A program made the position numbers and the translations under genes. A model generated the notes under the pieces. That model was given only the letters and a program-made list of their open reading frames with translations, did not search any database and had not been told where the DNA came from. From an uncultured Treponema sp. (GTDB lineage Bacteria; Spirochaetota; Spirochaetia; Treponematales; Treponemataceae): 27,738 nt of DNA. Position 1 is the first letter of the stretch; every line of letters starts with the position of its first letter. Positions 1 to 6,835 of the stretch are shown piece after piece. The stretch spans positions 1 to 27,738 of the forward strand of contig CALFJF010000062.1 of NCBI GenBank assembly GCA_937877535.1, read 5' to 3'.

Positions 1-251
1 ATTCGCATCCCGACGTTGTGCGGCTGGGAGCGTATATGTTCGACAATTTCATTATCCCGCTGGCGCGGTGCATGGCGAAGTACGTCGGCGTTAATTCGCT
101 GTACATCTACGCGCTCCCCGAAGAAAAACTCATCAAGCACTACGGCAAGATGGGATTCTCGCGGCTGCCGAGCGAACAGGAGCGGTTCGTGCAGTGCCAC
201 GTCAAGCCCAAATACGATGAGGGCTGCATTTTTATGTACCAGACGCTGTAG
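1..251 (+). CDS. GNAT-family N-acetyltransferase, C-terminal part
   Basis: The reading frame is open from base 3 and the start lies outside the window, so only about 82 C-terminal residues are visible. They contain a stretch (LYIYALPEEKLIKHYGKMGF) typical of the last part of GNAT acetyltransferases, where a helix after the acetyl-CoA site leads into the Y-x-x-x-GF strand. GNAT proteins of this kind transfer acetyl from acetyl-CoA to amines, and some are toxins that acetylate charged tRNA. The substrate cannot be told from the fragment. It stops at TAG 249-251, and the same frame stays open for another 46 codons (see next entry). Confidence 0.7.
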   Translation, partial: SHPDVVRLGAYMFDNFIIPLARCMAKYVGVNSLYIYALPEEKLIKHYGKMGFSRLPSEQERFVQCHVKPKYDEGCIFMYQTL

Positions 252-392
252 CACCTTTTTCTGCAACACGGCAAGCCCGATTTTGACGCAATGGACGCTT
301 TCATCGTTGCCGTGCAAAAACTGGTCATCAAGGATGTGGTAAAATACGCGGACACGCGGATTGCGGCAACAAAGGAAGTCGTGGAGGGGTAG
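252..392 (+). pseudogene. In-frame coding relic between the acetyltransferase and rhuM-like gene
   Basis: After the TAG at 249-251 the same frame continues open for 46 codons to TAG 390-392. The translation (for example DAMDAFIVAVQKLVIKDVV) has normal protein composition and looks coding rather than random, but there is no start with a good ribosome binding site. It could be the tail of another gene left by a deletion, or a C-terminal extension of the acetyltransferase cut off by the stop. The family is not recognised. Confidence 0.3.
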
Positions 393-394
393 TC

Positions 395-1372
395 ATGCAA
401 AACGAAATCATTTTATACACCGACGAAAACGGAAAAACAAATGTTTCTGTGCGCTTTGCGGATGAAGATGTGTGGGTAACGCAAAATCAGCTTGCAGAAA
501 TATACAATACAACGCAGCAAAATATCAGTCTTCATATTGATAATATTTACAAGGATAATGAGCTTCCGAAAGAGGCAACTCACAAGGATTTCTTGTTAGT
601 TCAAAAAGAGGGAAAACGAAATGTAAAAAGGAATGTTGCGCATTACAACCTTGATGTGATTATTGCCATCGGCTATCGCGTTCAGTCTGATGTGGCTGTT
701 CGTTTTCGTCGTTGGGCTACTCAGCGGCTTCACGAATATATCCAGAAAGGCTTTACGATGGACGATGAGCGGCTTAAGCAGGGCAGAAATCGGTATTTCA
801 AAGAACTGTTGCAAAGAATCCGCGACATCCGTTCAAGTGAGCGCAATTTTTATCAGCAGGTAACGGATATTTACGCAACGGCAACTGATTACGACCCGCG
901 CTCAAAAACAACGCTGAACTTTTTTGCGACTGTGCAGAATAAACTTCATTATGCGGTTCATGAGCACACCGCTGCGGAACTGATTTATGAGAGAGTAGAC
1001 AGCGAAAAGCCGTTTGTCGGCATGACAAATTTTAAAGGCGATTATGTTACCAAAGATGATGTCAGAATTGCAAAAAACTATCTTTCAGAAATTGAATTGC
1101 AACGACTTAATCTGCTTGTTTCGGAGTTTTTGGACTTTGCGGAATTTCAGGCGTTGGAAGAAAAACCGATGAAGATGCAGGACTGGATAACTGCGTTGGA
1201 TAATCAGATTATTGCTCATCAGCGAAAAATCCTTGAAGGTAAGGGAAAGATTTCGCATGAGCAGGCGATGGAAAAAGCAGAAAAAGAGTATGAACTGTTC
1301 CGTCAGAAAGAGCTTGCAAATCTGAAAAGCGATTTTGACTTATTCTTGCAAGATGTAAAAAAACTTCGATAA
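395..1372 (+). CDS. RhuM-family (virulence RhuM) protein
   Basis: This 325-residue protein is recognised as RhuM family by the N-terminal region ILYTDENGKTNVSVRFADE followed by VWVTQNQLAEIYNTTQQNIS, a helix-turn-helix-like segment (about residues 27-50), and by IAIGYRVQSDVAVRFRRWAT near residues 90-110. RhuM proteins occur in pathogenicity islands and other accessory regions of enteric and gut bacteria, often near restriction or toxin genes. The biochemical role is not settled. The C-terminal third is rich in charged helices (KISHEQAMEKAEKEYELFRQ). The start is well supported by GGAGGGG five bases before ATG 395. It is probably co-transcribed with whatever gene the preceding relic came from. 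Length is normal for the family. Confidence 0.85.
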   Translation: MQNEIILYTDENGKTNVSVRFADEDVWVTQNQLAEIYNTTQQNISLHIDNIYKDNELPKEATHKDFLLVQKEGKRNVKRNVAHYNLDVIIAIGYRVQSDVAVRFRRWATQRLHEYIQKGFTMDDERLKQGRNRYFKELLQRIRDIRSSERNFYQQVTDIYATATDYDPRSKTTLNFFATVQNKLHYAVHEHTAAELIYERVDSEKPFVGMTNFKGDYVTKDDVRIAKNYLSEIELQRLNLLVSEFLDFAEFQALEEKPMKMQDWITALDNQIIAHQRKILEGKGKISHEQAMEKAEKEYELFRQKELANLKSDFDLFLQDVKKLR

Positions 1373-1406
1373 AATTTCCCCCATATTCCCACCGCCTGCG
1401 TTTTTC

Positions 1407-1422
1407 GTTATAATATGCTAAC
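1407..1422. promoter_or_regulatory. GTTA-N8-TAAC operator-like palindrome over the permease 1 promoter
   Basis: The sequence is GTTA TAATATGC TAAC. A consensus -10 box TATAAT lies inside it at 1409-1414, so a bound protein would block the promoter. The same GTTA-N8-TAAC layout, with ATA in the middle, recurs at 11940-11955 and 13961-13976, each just before another gene of the same ABC cluster. This suggests one metal-responsive repressor; its identity is unknown. Confidence 0.5.
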
Positions 1423-1439
1423 AACAGGAAGTTAAGACT

Positions 1440-2852
1440 ATGTATTGGCGAATGGTTTTTAGGGCGTTAATCAGGCAGTGGAAAAAAATGCTGATGATTG
1501 CTTTTACGATTGCGCTGGGCGCGTCGCTGGCTACGGCGATGCTCAATGTGATGTTCGATGTGGGCGACAAGGTGAATCAGGAGCTGAAGACCTACGGCGC
1601 GAATATCTGCGTGGTGCCGCAGACGGCAAGCATTATGAACGACATGTACGGGCTTGAAAGCGAGTCGATTCAGTATCTGCGCGAGGACGAGCTGGGGCGG
1701 CTCAAAACGATTTTCTGGGCGTTTAATATAGTAGATTTTGCGCCGTATCTTGACGGCAAGGCGAATCTTGCGCGCGTTCCCAAAACGCCGACAGCCGACA
1801 GCGATTTTACCGAACTCGGTGAAGTCAAAGTGACGGGCACTTGGTTCAACCATCATCTTGCGCTTCCCACGGGCGAGGAACTTGACACGGGCATGGTCGC
1901 GATGAAAAAGTGGTGGACGGTCACGGGCGACTGGCTTTCTGACGATGAAACGGTCATTGAGCCTGTCGAAATGACCACTTCAGAAGCGGTGGTTTCGACG
2001 CGCTCAACTACCGAAATGACAGCCAAAAACGACCTTGTTCCGATGAAGGCGATGGTCGGCGCGGATTTGGCGCAAAAATACGGCTTGCAGGTGGGCGATA
2101 CGATTACGCTTTCCACGGCGAATTGGCAGGACAAGCACTGGCAGTTTAGCGTGCGCGGCATTTTTGAGGCTGGCGGTGACGAAGACGAGTGCGTGTACCT
2201 GACGCTTGATGACGCACAGTGGCTTTTTGGCAAGGACAATCTGATTTCTTCAATAGAAGTGAGCGCGCTCACCACGCCCGACAATGATTTGGCGCGCAAG
2301 GCGGCGCAAGACCCCGAAAGCCTGAACCGCGTGGACTGGGACACTTGGTACTGCACCGCGTATGTCAGTTCCATTTGCTATCAGATTCAGGAAGTCATTT
2401 CAAACTCGGTGGCAAAGGCGGTGCGACAGGTGGCGGAAAGCGAGGGCGCGATTCTGAACAAAACACAACTGCTCATGCTGCTCATCACGATTTTGAGTCT
2501 TATCGGCTCGGCTCTGGGCATTTCAAACTTGGTTACGGCGAGCGTCATGGAGCGCAGCAAGGAAATCGGCTTACTCAAAGCGATTGGCGCGTACGACAGC
2601 CCCATCTCATGGCTTGTGCTGACGGAAATTCTGATTACGGCAGTGGTGGGTGGCGTGCTTGGCTACTTTGCGGGCTTGGGATTTGCGCAGGTCATCGGGC
2701 ATTCCGTGTTCAGTTCTGCGATTACGATTAAGCCCACCGTCATTCCGCTGGTCGCGATTCTGATTTTTGTGGTGACGATGGCAGGCTCAATTCCCTCGAT
2801 TCGGCTCTTGCTCAGTCTGCGCCCCGCGGAAGTCTTGCACGGCGGTCATTAG
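1440..2852 (+). CDS. FtsX/MacB-type ABC transporter permease 1
   Basis: This 470-residue inner-membrane protein has the MacB/FtsX layout: one N-terminal membrane helix (residues about 15-36, MLMIAFTIALGASLATAMLN), a large extracytoplasmic domain (about 40-340), and three C-terminal helices (about 345-465). The coupling segment ERSKEIGLLKAIGA typical of FtsX permeases sits between the second and third helix. AGGDEDECVYL (residues about 244-254) is an acidic Cys-containing loop shared with permease 2. With permease 2 and the ATPase it probably forms the ABC unit found beside FTR1/P19-type iron uptake genes, though cargo and direction are unproven. AGGAAG eight bases upstream supports ATG 1440. 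Residues 172-194 are encoded by an inserted repeat element. The partner genes lie 9 kb downstream, beyond an accessory island. Confidence 0.85.
   Translation: MYWRMVFRALIRQWKKMLMIAFTIALGASLATAMLNVMFDVGDKVNQELKTYGANICVVPQTASIMNDMYGLESESIQYLREDELGRLKTIFWAFNIVDFAPYLDGKANLARVPKTPTADSDFTELGEVKVTGTWFNHHLALPTGEELDTGMVAMKKWWTVTGDWLSDDETVIEPVEMTTSEAVVSTRSTTEMTAKNDLVPMKAMVGADLAQKYGLQVGDTITLSTANWQDKHWQFSVRGIFEAGGDEDECVYLTLDDAQWLFGKDNLISSIEVSALTTPDNDLARKAAQDPESLNRVDWDTWYCTAYVSSICYQIQEVISNSVAKAVRQVAESEGAILNKTQLLMLLITILSLIGSALGISNLVTASVMERSKEIGLLKAIGAYDSPISWLVLTEILITAVVGGVLGYFAGLGFAQVIGHSVFSSAITIKPTVIPLVAILIFVVTMAGSIPSIRLLLSLRPAEVLHGGH
1953..2020. repeat. REP-like double palindrome inserted inside the permease 1 gene
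   Basis: Two imperfect palindromes in head-to-head order: GTCATTGAGCCTGTCGAAAT (1953-1972), then TGGTTTCGACGCGCTCAACT (1990-2009). The unit TTGAGC-N2-GTCGAAA appears in one orientation in the first and reverse-complemented in the second. A second copy with the same two-unit layout lies at 14401-14464. Here the element is translated in frame as VIEPVEMTTSEAVVSTRSTT and a few more residues within the extracytoplasmic domain. Confidence 0.75.
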
Positions 2853-2946
2853 TTTATTTTGTCCAGTATGGAGGACAAAATAAACTAAAATTTGTCTTAT
2901 ATACTGGACAAAAGCAACATAATTTTGTAGGATATACTCGACAATC
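2851..2946. promoter_or_regulatory. Cluster of inverted repeats with the TTGTCCAGTAT motif before the DUF4143 gene
   Basis: AGTTTATTTTGTCC (2851-2864) and GGACAAAATAAACT (2873-2886) form a perfect 14-bp inverted repeat with an 8-base loop. TTTTGTCCAGTAT (2857-2869) is also perfectly inverted at 2901-2913 (ATACTGGACAAAA), and a diverged copy ATACTCGACAATC follows at 2934-2946. No run of U follows the first hairpin, so a multi-site operator for the downstream gene fits better than a terminator, but the hairpin could still end permease 1 transcripts. The first arm overlaps the permease stop codon. Confidence 0.5.
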
Positions 2947-2963
2947 GTAAGAACGAGGCGAGT

Positions 2964-4235
2964 ATGAATCACGACAAAATCCGCGAAGTCATTTTTGATA
3001 ACCGCACTTTTATTCAGAACGAGCAGATTGTGTACCGCGACTGTCAGTTTGACGACAGGGTGAATTATGTGCTCGTCGGGCTGCGGCGGGCGGGAAAATC
3101 AACCTTGCTGTACGGGCGCGTGCAGGAACTGGTGAAAAACGGCGTTTCGTGGAATCAGATTGTCTACATCAATTTTGAGGACGAACGGCTTGCTGAATTT
3201 GCGCTTTCTGACTGCAACGACATTGTGCAAGTGGCGAGCGAACTGACCGATGAAAAGCCCTGTTATTTTTTTGATGAAATTCAGAACATAGACGGCTGGG
3301 AAAAATTTGCGCGGCGCATGGCGGACGCAAAGGAGCGCGTCTACATTACTGGAAGCAACGCGCGCATGTTGAGCCGCGAAATTGAAACAACGCTCGGCGC
3401 GCGCTACATGGCAAAAAAAATCTATCCTTACAGTTTTGCGGAATTCTTGCGGGCAAAAGACATTCCCTGCGATAAAAACGCTCTTTCTGCCACAAAATCA
3501 CGCGGAAAAATCACCGCCGCCTGTGACGAGTACCTTGCGCACGGCGGCTTTCCCGAACTTTTTTTGCACACGGACAAGCGCGGCTACCTGACGGGCGTGT
3601 ACCAAAAAATCCTGCTCGGCGATGTCGCGCTCAGAAACGGCATCCGGAACGACAAGGCACTCCGCTTGCTCGTCAAAAAAATCGCGGAGTCGGTCTGCTC
3701 GGAAATTTCCTACTCAAAATTGCACGGCATCCTCAAAGCAATCGGCGTGACGCTCGGCAAAGACACGCTCATCGACTACATCGACTATGTAAAAGACGCG
3801 TATCTGCTTTTTACGATAAAAAACTATGTTGCCGCTTTTGCCGAAAAAGAAAGCAATCCCAAGTATTATTTTAACGACAACGGCATTCTGAACCTGTTTT
3901 TGATGAAAGGCGATACGGCGGCTCTTGAAAATGTGGTCGCGGTCACGCTTTCAAAACGCTACGGCGAAGAACTATATTACTTTAAATCCGCCAAGTCGGG
4001 CATTGATGTGGATTTTTATGTTCCTCAAACGCAGACCGCCTATCAAGTCGCCTATTCGATTGAAGGCGCAGCCCGTGGGCGTGAAGTGGCGAACCTGGAA
4101 AAACTGGCAAAGCACTTTCCCGAAGCAAAACAGTTTTTCATCGTGACGAAGGAAGAAAAAGAAGTCATACGGACGGACAAGGCGGAAATCCATGTTGTGC
4201 CGATGTATGAGTTTTTGCTGGAGAAAGGGAGCTAA
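2964..4235 (+). CDS. AAA-family ATPase with DUF4143 C-terminal domain
   Basis: A 423-residue protein of the large ATPase family pairing an N-terminal AAA_14 domain with a C-terminal DUF4143 nuclease-like fold. The Walker A motif is GLRRAGKST (about residues 38-46). Walker B is CYFFDEIQNIDGWEKF (about 99-114), followed by the sensor strand VYITGSNARMLSREI and the family phrase YPYSFAEFLRA. The C-terminal part has YYFNDNGILNLFL and ELYYFKSAKSGIDVDFYV, the latter resembling the D-x-x-x / V-D-F core of PD-(D/E)XK folds. Members are widespread in gut anaerobes and usually solitary; their role is unknown, with defence or toxin-antitoxin functions suggested. The upstream inverted repeats may be autoregulatory. 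It is flanked by the RiPP-like island but has higher GC than that island, so it may have arrived separately. Confidence 0.85.
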   Translation: MNHDKIREVIFDNRTFIQNEQIVYRDCQFDDRVNYVLVGLRRAGKSTLLYGRVQELVKNGVSWNQIVYINFEDERLAEFALSDCNDIVQVASELTDEKPCYFFDEIQNIDGWEKFARRMADAKERVYITGSNARMLSREIETTLGARYMAKKIYPYSFAEFLRAKDIPCDKNALSATKSRGKITAACDEYLAHGGFPELFLHTDKRGYLTGVYQKILLGDVALRNGIRNDKALRLLVKKIAESVCSEISYSKLHGILKAIGVTLGKDTLIDYIDYVKDAYLLFTIKNYVAAFAEKESNPKYYFNDNGILNLFLMKGDTAALENVVAVTLSKRYGEELYYFKSAKSGIDVDFYVPQTQTAYQVAYSIEGAARGREVANLEKLAKHFPEAKQFFIVTKEEKEVIRTDKAEIHVVPMYEFLLEKGS

Positions 4236-4389
4236 GAATCCGAAAAATCGGTATAGGCGAGTTTTTAGAGTTGCACGGTCAGCCGTTTCCGTGATACAGC
4301 ACCGTTCTGTCAAGTTTCCACGAATAATGCTTCTTTCACACTACGATAAAAAACGCATTGCAAATTTTATGCAAAACTGAATGGAAAGG

Positions 4390-4417
4390 TTGACACTATA
4401 AAAAAAAACAGTATTCT
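4390..4417 (+). promoter_or_regulatory. Promoter of the RiPP-like operon
   Basis: TTGACA (4390-4395) and TATTCT (4412-4417) are 16 bases apart, close to the sigma-70 consensus. No better promoter lies between here and the precursor start at 4616, so the mRNA would carry a leader of about 190 bases. The 4236-4389 stretch just upstream holds no gene; the only structure seen is a tiny CCGA-AAAA-TCGG hairpin at 4242-4253. Confidence 0.5.
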
Positions 4418-4437
4418 TTTGATGTTTTTCAAGGAAA

Positions 4438-4589
4438 CAGGATAAAAAGCAGCCTGAAATATCGTCTGCTTTTTATCCTGACGAGTTTGCGTTGCAAACT
4501 TGCTTATCAACTATCGCTTCTCATTTATCATACCTTCGGTATGTAACTTGAGAAGCGACTTAAAAACTCAATTGGTTGTTGAAACAACC
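4438..4589 (+). promoter_or_regulatory. Highly structured 5' leader of the precursor gene (four hairpins)
   Basis: Four perfect or near-perfect hairpins stand in a row: a 15-bp stem CAGGATAAAAAGCAG (4438-4452) with 4466-4480; GTTTGC-GTT-GCAAAC (4485-4499); a compound stem CGCTTCTCA (4515-4523) with TGAGAAGCG (4549-4557) enclosing CATACC-TTC-GGTATG (4529-4543); and GGTTGTT-GA-AACAACC (4574-4589). None is followed by a clear U-tract. It could be an mRNA stabiliser, an attenuator, a structured regulatory RNA or a recombination scar. It is the main content of the gene-free stretch 4236-4615. Confidence 0.5.
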
Positions 4590-4615
4590 TTCTTGACTTT
4601 TTATGGGAGCAAATT

Positions 4616-4780
4616 ATGGAAAAAACAATCGACTCAGAACGAGAAAACCTTCAGGTTCAAGAATACACGGAGGAAGAACTTGATAAACTTCGAGAATTTA
4701 TCGAGATTGTAAAAAATGATGATGCCCGCTCCGCGCTTGCCTGTTGGGGCGACCATAGTGACTATAGCCATGGTTATTAA
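4616..4780 (+). CDS. Putative RiPP precursor peptide, 54 residues
   Basis: The start has GGGAG six bases before ATG 4616, and the radical SAM gene begins nine bases after the stop. Residues 1-42 form an acidic, helical leader-like segment (YTEEELDKLREFIEIVKNDD) that loosely recalls Nif11-type leaders. The last 12 residues, CWGDHSDYSHGY, differ sharply: they contain one Cys, one Trp, two Tyr, two His and two Asp. No double-glycine cleavage site is present. The position directly before a SPASM radical SAM enzyme is the usual place of a precursor. The tail reads as WGD-HSD-YSH-GY, three aromatic-x-polar triplets. No known family was recognised. A small non-RiPP protein is possible but less likely. 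The modification and activity are inferred. Confidence 0.72.
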   Translation: MEKTIDSERENLQVQEYTEEELDKLREFIEIVKNDDARSALACWGDHSDYSHGY

Positions 4781-4789
4781 GGATTTTTC

Positions 4790-5959
4790 TTGGAAAATTC
4801 AAAAATGAATTTGGCTAAAACTATCGTCATAAAACCCACAATGAACTGCAATCTTCGCTGTGGGTATTGTTATGAATTTTTAAGAAATGGGACGACATAT
4901 TGCAAAGATTCAATGACCAGCGAACAATTGATAAAAATCGCTGAACGAACTGCAAGATTGTTTCCTAACTCAAAGATTCTGTGGATGTTTCATGGTGGCG
5001 AGCCATTATTAAAAAATCCTGCTTTTTTTGAAACTTTCACCTCTTGCATACGAAATCTAAACAATACATTTCCTGTTGAATATAAAATTGCCCTTCAGAC
5101 AAATGCCACTCTTCTTACGGAAGAATATATAAAAATTCTTGAAAAAAATGCAGATTTGCTCAGTGAACGAATTATAAGTATTAGTATCGACGGACCGAAA
5201 GAAATTAATGATATGACACGCCATTGTATTACTGGTGAACCATCATTTGAGAAAATCATAAAATCAATTGAAATGGTGAAAAATTCTTCGCTTGCCTTTT
5301 CGACTATCAGTGTAATTGGAAGCCATAATGTCAAAAAAGCAAATGAGATTTTTGCTTTTATAAAAGAAATCGGTTCTAATCTCTGCAAATTTGTTCCTTG
5401 CTACAATTCGGATAAAAAAGGCGATTCGGAAAAATATGGAATCAGACCTTTGGAATTTGCCCATTTTATGTGCGAGATTTTTGACTTGTGGATGCACAAT
5501 TTGCCGTATCAAAGTGAAGAAAATAGAATTGTTATTGAGCCGATTGCCTCGATAATTTGCAATGTATCTGGAAGTGTCGTTACATGGTGCGAGTATCGTG
5601 AAGAAAAATGTTCAAATTTTACTTGTGTGTATCCGAATGGAGAGATGTGGCTTTGTGATAATTTTATGCACGAAAGCATGAAAAATACGGCTTATGTCAA
5701 AAATATCTTTGAGGTCTCTAATTCTGAATTGAAGGAAATTCTCCTGACTCCCGAAAAAATATGTGATTTTGAGAGTTTTTATAAAAAATTAATGAAAGGT
5801 TGCTATGATTGCGATGTTTTTAGTTTTTGCAAGGGTGGCTGCATTCCAACAAGGCATGAAATGGCAAAAAAATCGTCGGCACTTTTTGATGAATATTGCG
5901 AAGCGAAGAGGCTTTTGATAAATCACATAAAGCGGGGTGTTGATTTTGCATTGCCTTAA
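4790..5959 (+). CDS. SPASM-domain radical SAM enzyme (putative peptide maturase)
   Basis: A 389-residue radical SAM enzyme. C20, C24 and C27 (CNLRCGYC) bind the catalytic 4Fe-4S cluster, and HGGEP (68-72) is the SAM-binding GGE motif. The C-terminal third is a SPASM region with many cysteines, including CVYPNGEMWLCD and C338, C341, C347 and C351 in GCYDCDVFSFCKGGC, expected to hold auxiliary clusters. Enzymes of this architecture mature peptides (cyclophanes, thioethers) or act as sulfatase-activating enzymes. No sulfatase is nearby and a short peptide gene lies just upstream, so peptide maturation is favoured. TTG 4790 is taken as start because AAGGA lies six bases upstream, overlapping the precursor stop; ATG 4805 is the alternative. 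The 3' end overlaps the next gene by 23 bases. Confidence 0.85.
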   Translation: MENSKMNLAKTIVIKPTMNCNLRCGYCYEFLRNGTTYCKDSMTSEQLIKIAERTARLFPNSKILWMFHGGEPLLKNPAFFETFTSCIRNLNNTFPVEYKIALQTNATLLTEEYIKILEKNADLLSERIISISIDGPKEINDMTRHCITGEPSFEKIIKSIEMVKNSSLAFSTISVIGSHNVKKANEIFAFIKEIGSNLCKFVPCYNSDKKGDSEKYGIRPLEFAHFMCEIFDLWMHNLPYQSEENRIVIEPIASIICNVSGSVVTWCEYREEKCSNFTCVYPNGEMWLCDNFMHESMKNTAYVKNIFEVSNSELKEILLTPEKICDFESFYKKLMKGCYDCDVFSFCKGGCIPTRHEMAKKSSALFDEYCEAKRLLINHIKRGVDFALP

Positions 5960-6830
5960 TTTAAAAGTGACCTATGATTGCACAAATAATTGCAATTTCT
6001 GCTTTTCCTCGTATCTTAAAAAATCAAATGTCAATAAAGAAAACTTAAAAAACGCAATTATTCAGGGAACAAATGCAGGTTGCAACGAACTTGTGCTTTC
6101 TGGCGGAGAACCAACTACTGAAATAGAAACGCTGATTTCACTTATAAAACTTGCTGAAACACTAGAATACAAAAAATACATAATTCAAACGAATGGTTTC
6201 GGTTTTGCGCATAATTCTGAACTCGTTAATTTTGTAGATTTAGTATCTAAAAACAAAGAAGTGTGTATTTCGTTTTCGGTTCATGGTCATAATGCAATAC
6301 TCCATGATACGATGAGCAGGAAAACAGGTGCATTTAAAAGTGTAAAATCCGCCCTAGAAAAAATAAAAGAAACGGATTGCAAAATATATACAAACACTGT
6401 CATTACTTCATTGAATATCAATTATTTGGAAGACATAGCGCAATTTGTATTGCAGTACAGTCCTGAAATCATGCAATTTTCTATGCTTCATTTAAAAAAT
6501 CCGAATGATTTGACCGTATCGCTTTTAGATTCTGTCCTTGCGGTAAAAAAATTGAAAGGTCGCGTAAACGAAGAGATTTTAAAAACAGAAGGTATGCCTT
6601 ATTGTCTTTTGCATGGAATGGAAAAATGCGTTGGCGAAAGTTTTTGGCCGTCTGTTCTCGATTTATACAATAAAAATGAGAATTACATCAAGGACTTTAA
6701 TCAGCTTGATTATGGTATGAGACAGAAACTTGATATATGCGGAAAGTGTATTTTTAATGAGATATGCACGGGAGTTTGGAAAGAACACTTTGATGAATTT
6801 TCCAAAATGAAAATCAGACCGATTTGTTAG
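5937..6830 (+). CDS. Second radical SAM enzyme of the RiPP-like operon
   Basis: A 297-residue radical SAM protein. C15, C19 and C22 (CTNNCNFC) form the cluster motif, LVLSGGEPT the SAM-binding motif, and FSVHGHNAILHDTMSRKTGAF the mid-barrel region seen in many peptide-acting members. The C-terminal part is shorter than a full SPASM domain but keeps spaced cysteines (PYCLLHGMEKC, then CGKCIFNEICTGVW), which may hold one auxiliary cluster. In layout it somewhat resembles HxsC of the His-Xaa-Ser system, a weak comparison. The GTG at 5937 or TTG at 5940 lies inside the previous gene, pointing to translational coupling. Two radical SAM enzymes beside one precursor suggest two different modifications, or one split task. 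Confidence 0.8.
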   Translation: MLILHCLNLKVTYDCTNNCNFCFSSYLKKSNVNKENLKNAIIQGTNAGCNELVLSGGEPTTEIETLISLIKLAETLEYKKYIIQTNGFGFAHNSELVNFVDLVSKNKEVCISFSVHGHNAILHDTMSRKTGAFKSVKSALEKIKETDCKIYTNTVITSLNINYLEDIAQFVLQYSPEIMQFSMLHLKNPNDLTVSLLDSVLAVKKLKGRVNEEILKTEGMPYCLLHGMEKCVGESFWPSVLDLYNKNENYIKDFNQLDYGMRQKLDICGKCIFNEICTGVWKEHFDEFSKMKIRPIC

Positions 6831-6835
6831 ACATT

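Noticed and set aside
2851..2886. Perfect 14-bp inverted repeat as an intrinsic terminator of permease 1
   Set aside because: The stem is AT-rich and followed by AAAATTTGTC rather than a U-tract; repeated copies of its core suggest protein binding sites.
4438..4589. Hairpin run as an integron attC site or CRISPR
   Set aside because: No GTTRRRY / RYYYAAC core pair was found and the hairpins are not direct repeats with spacers.
4594..4599. TTGACT as the promoter of the precursor gene
   Set aside because: A -10 box at proper distance would fall inside the coding region, after the ATG at 4616.
4500..4712. 70-residue ORF overlapping the precursor gene in another frame
   Set aside because: It runs through the hairpins, has no ribosome binding site and a composition unlike a protein; the 4616 frame has a good site and fits the operon.
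4616..6830. Assignment to the His-Xaa-Ser (Hxs) radical SAM system
   Set aside because: Two radical SAM genes and an H-S pair are similar, but the precursor has no His-x-Ser repeat series and no HxsD-like gene is present.
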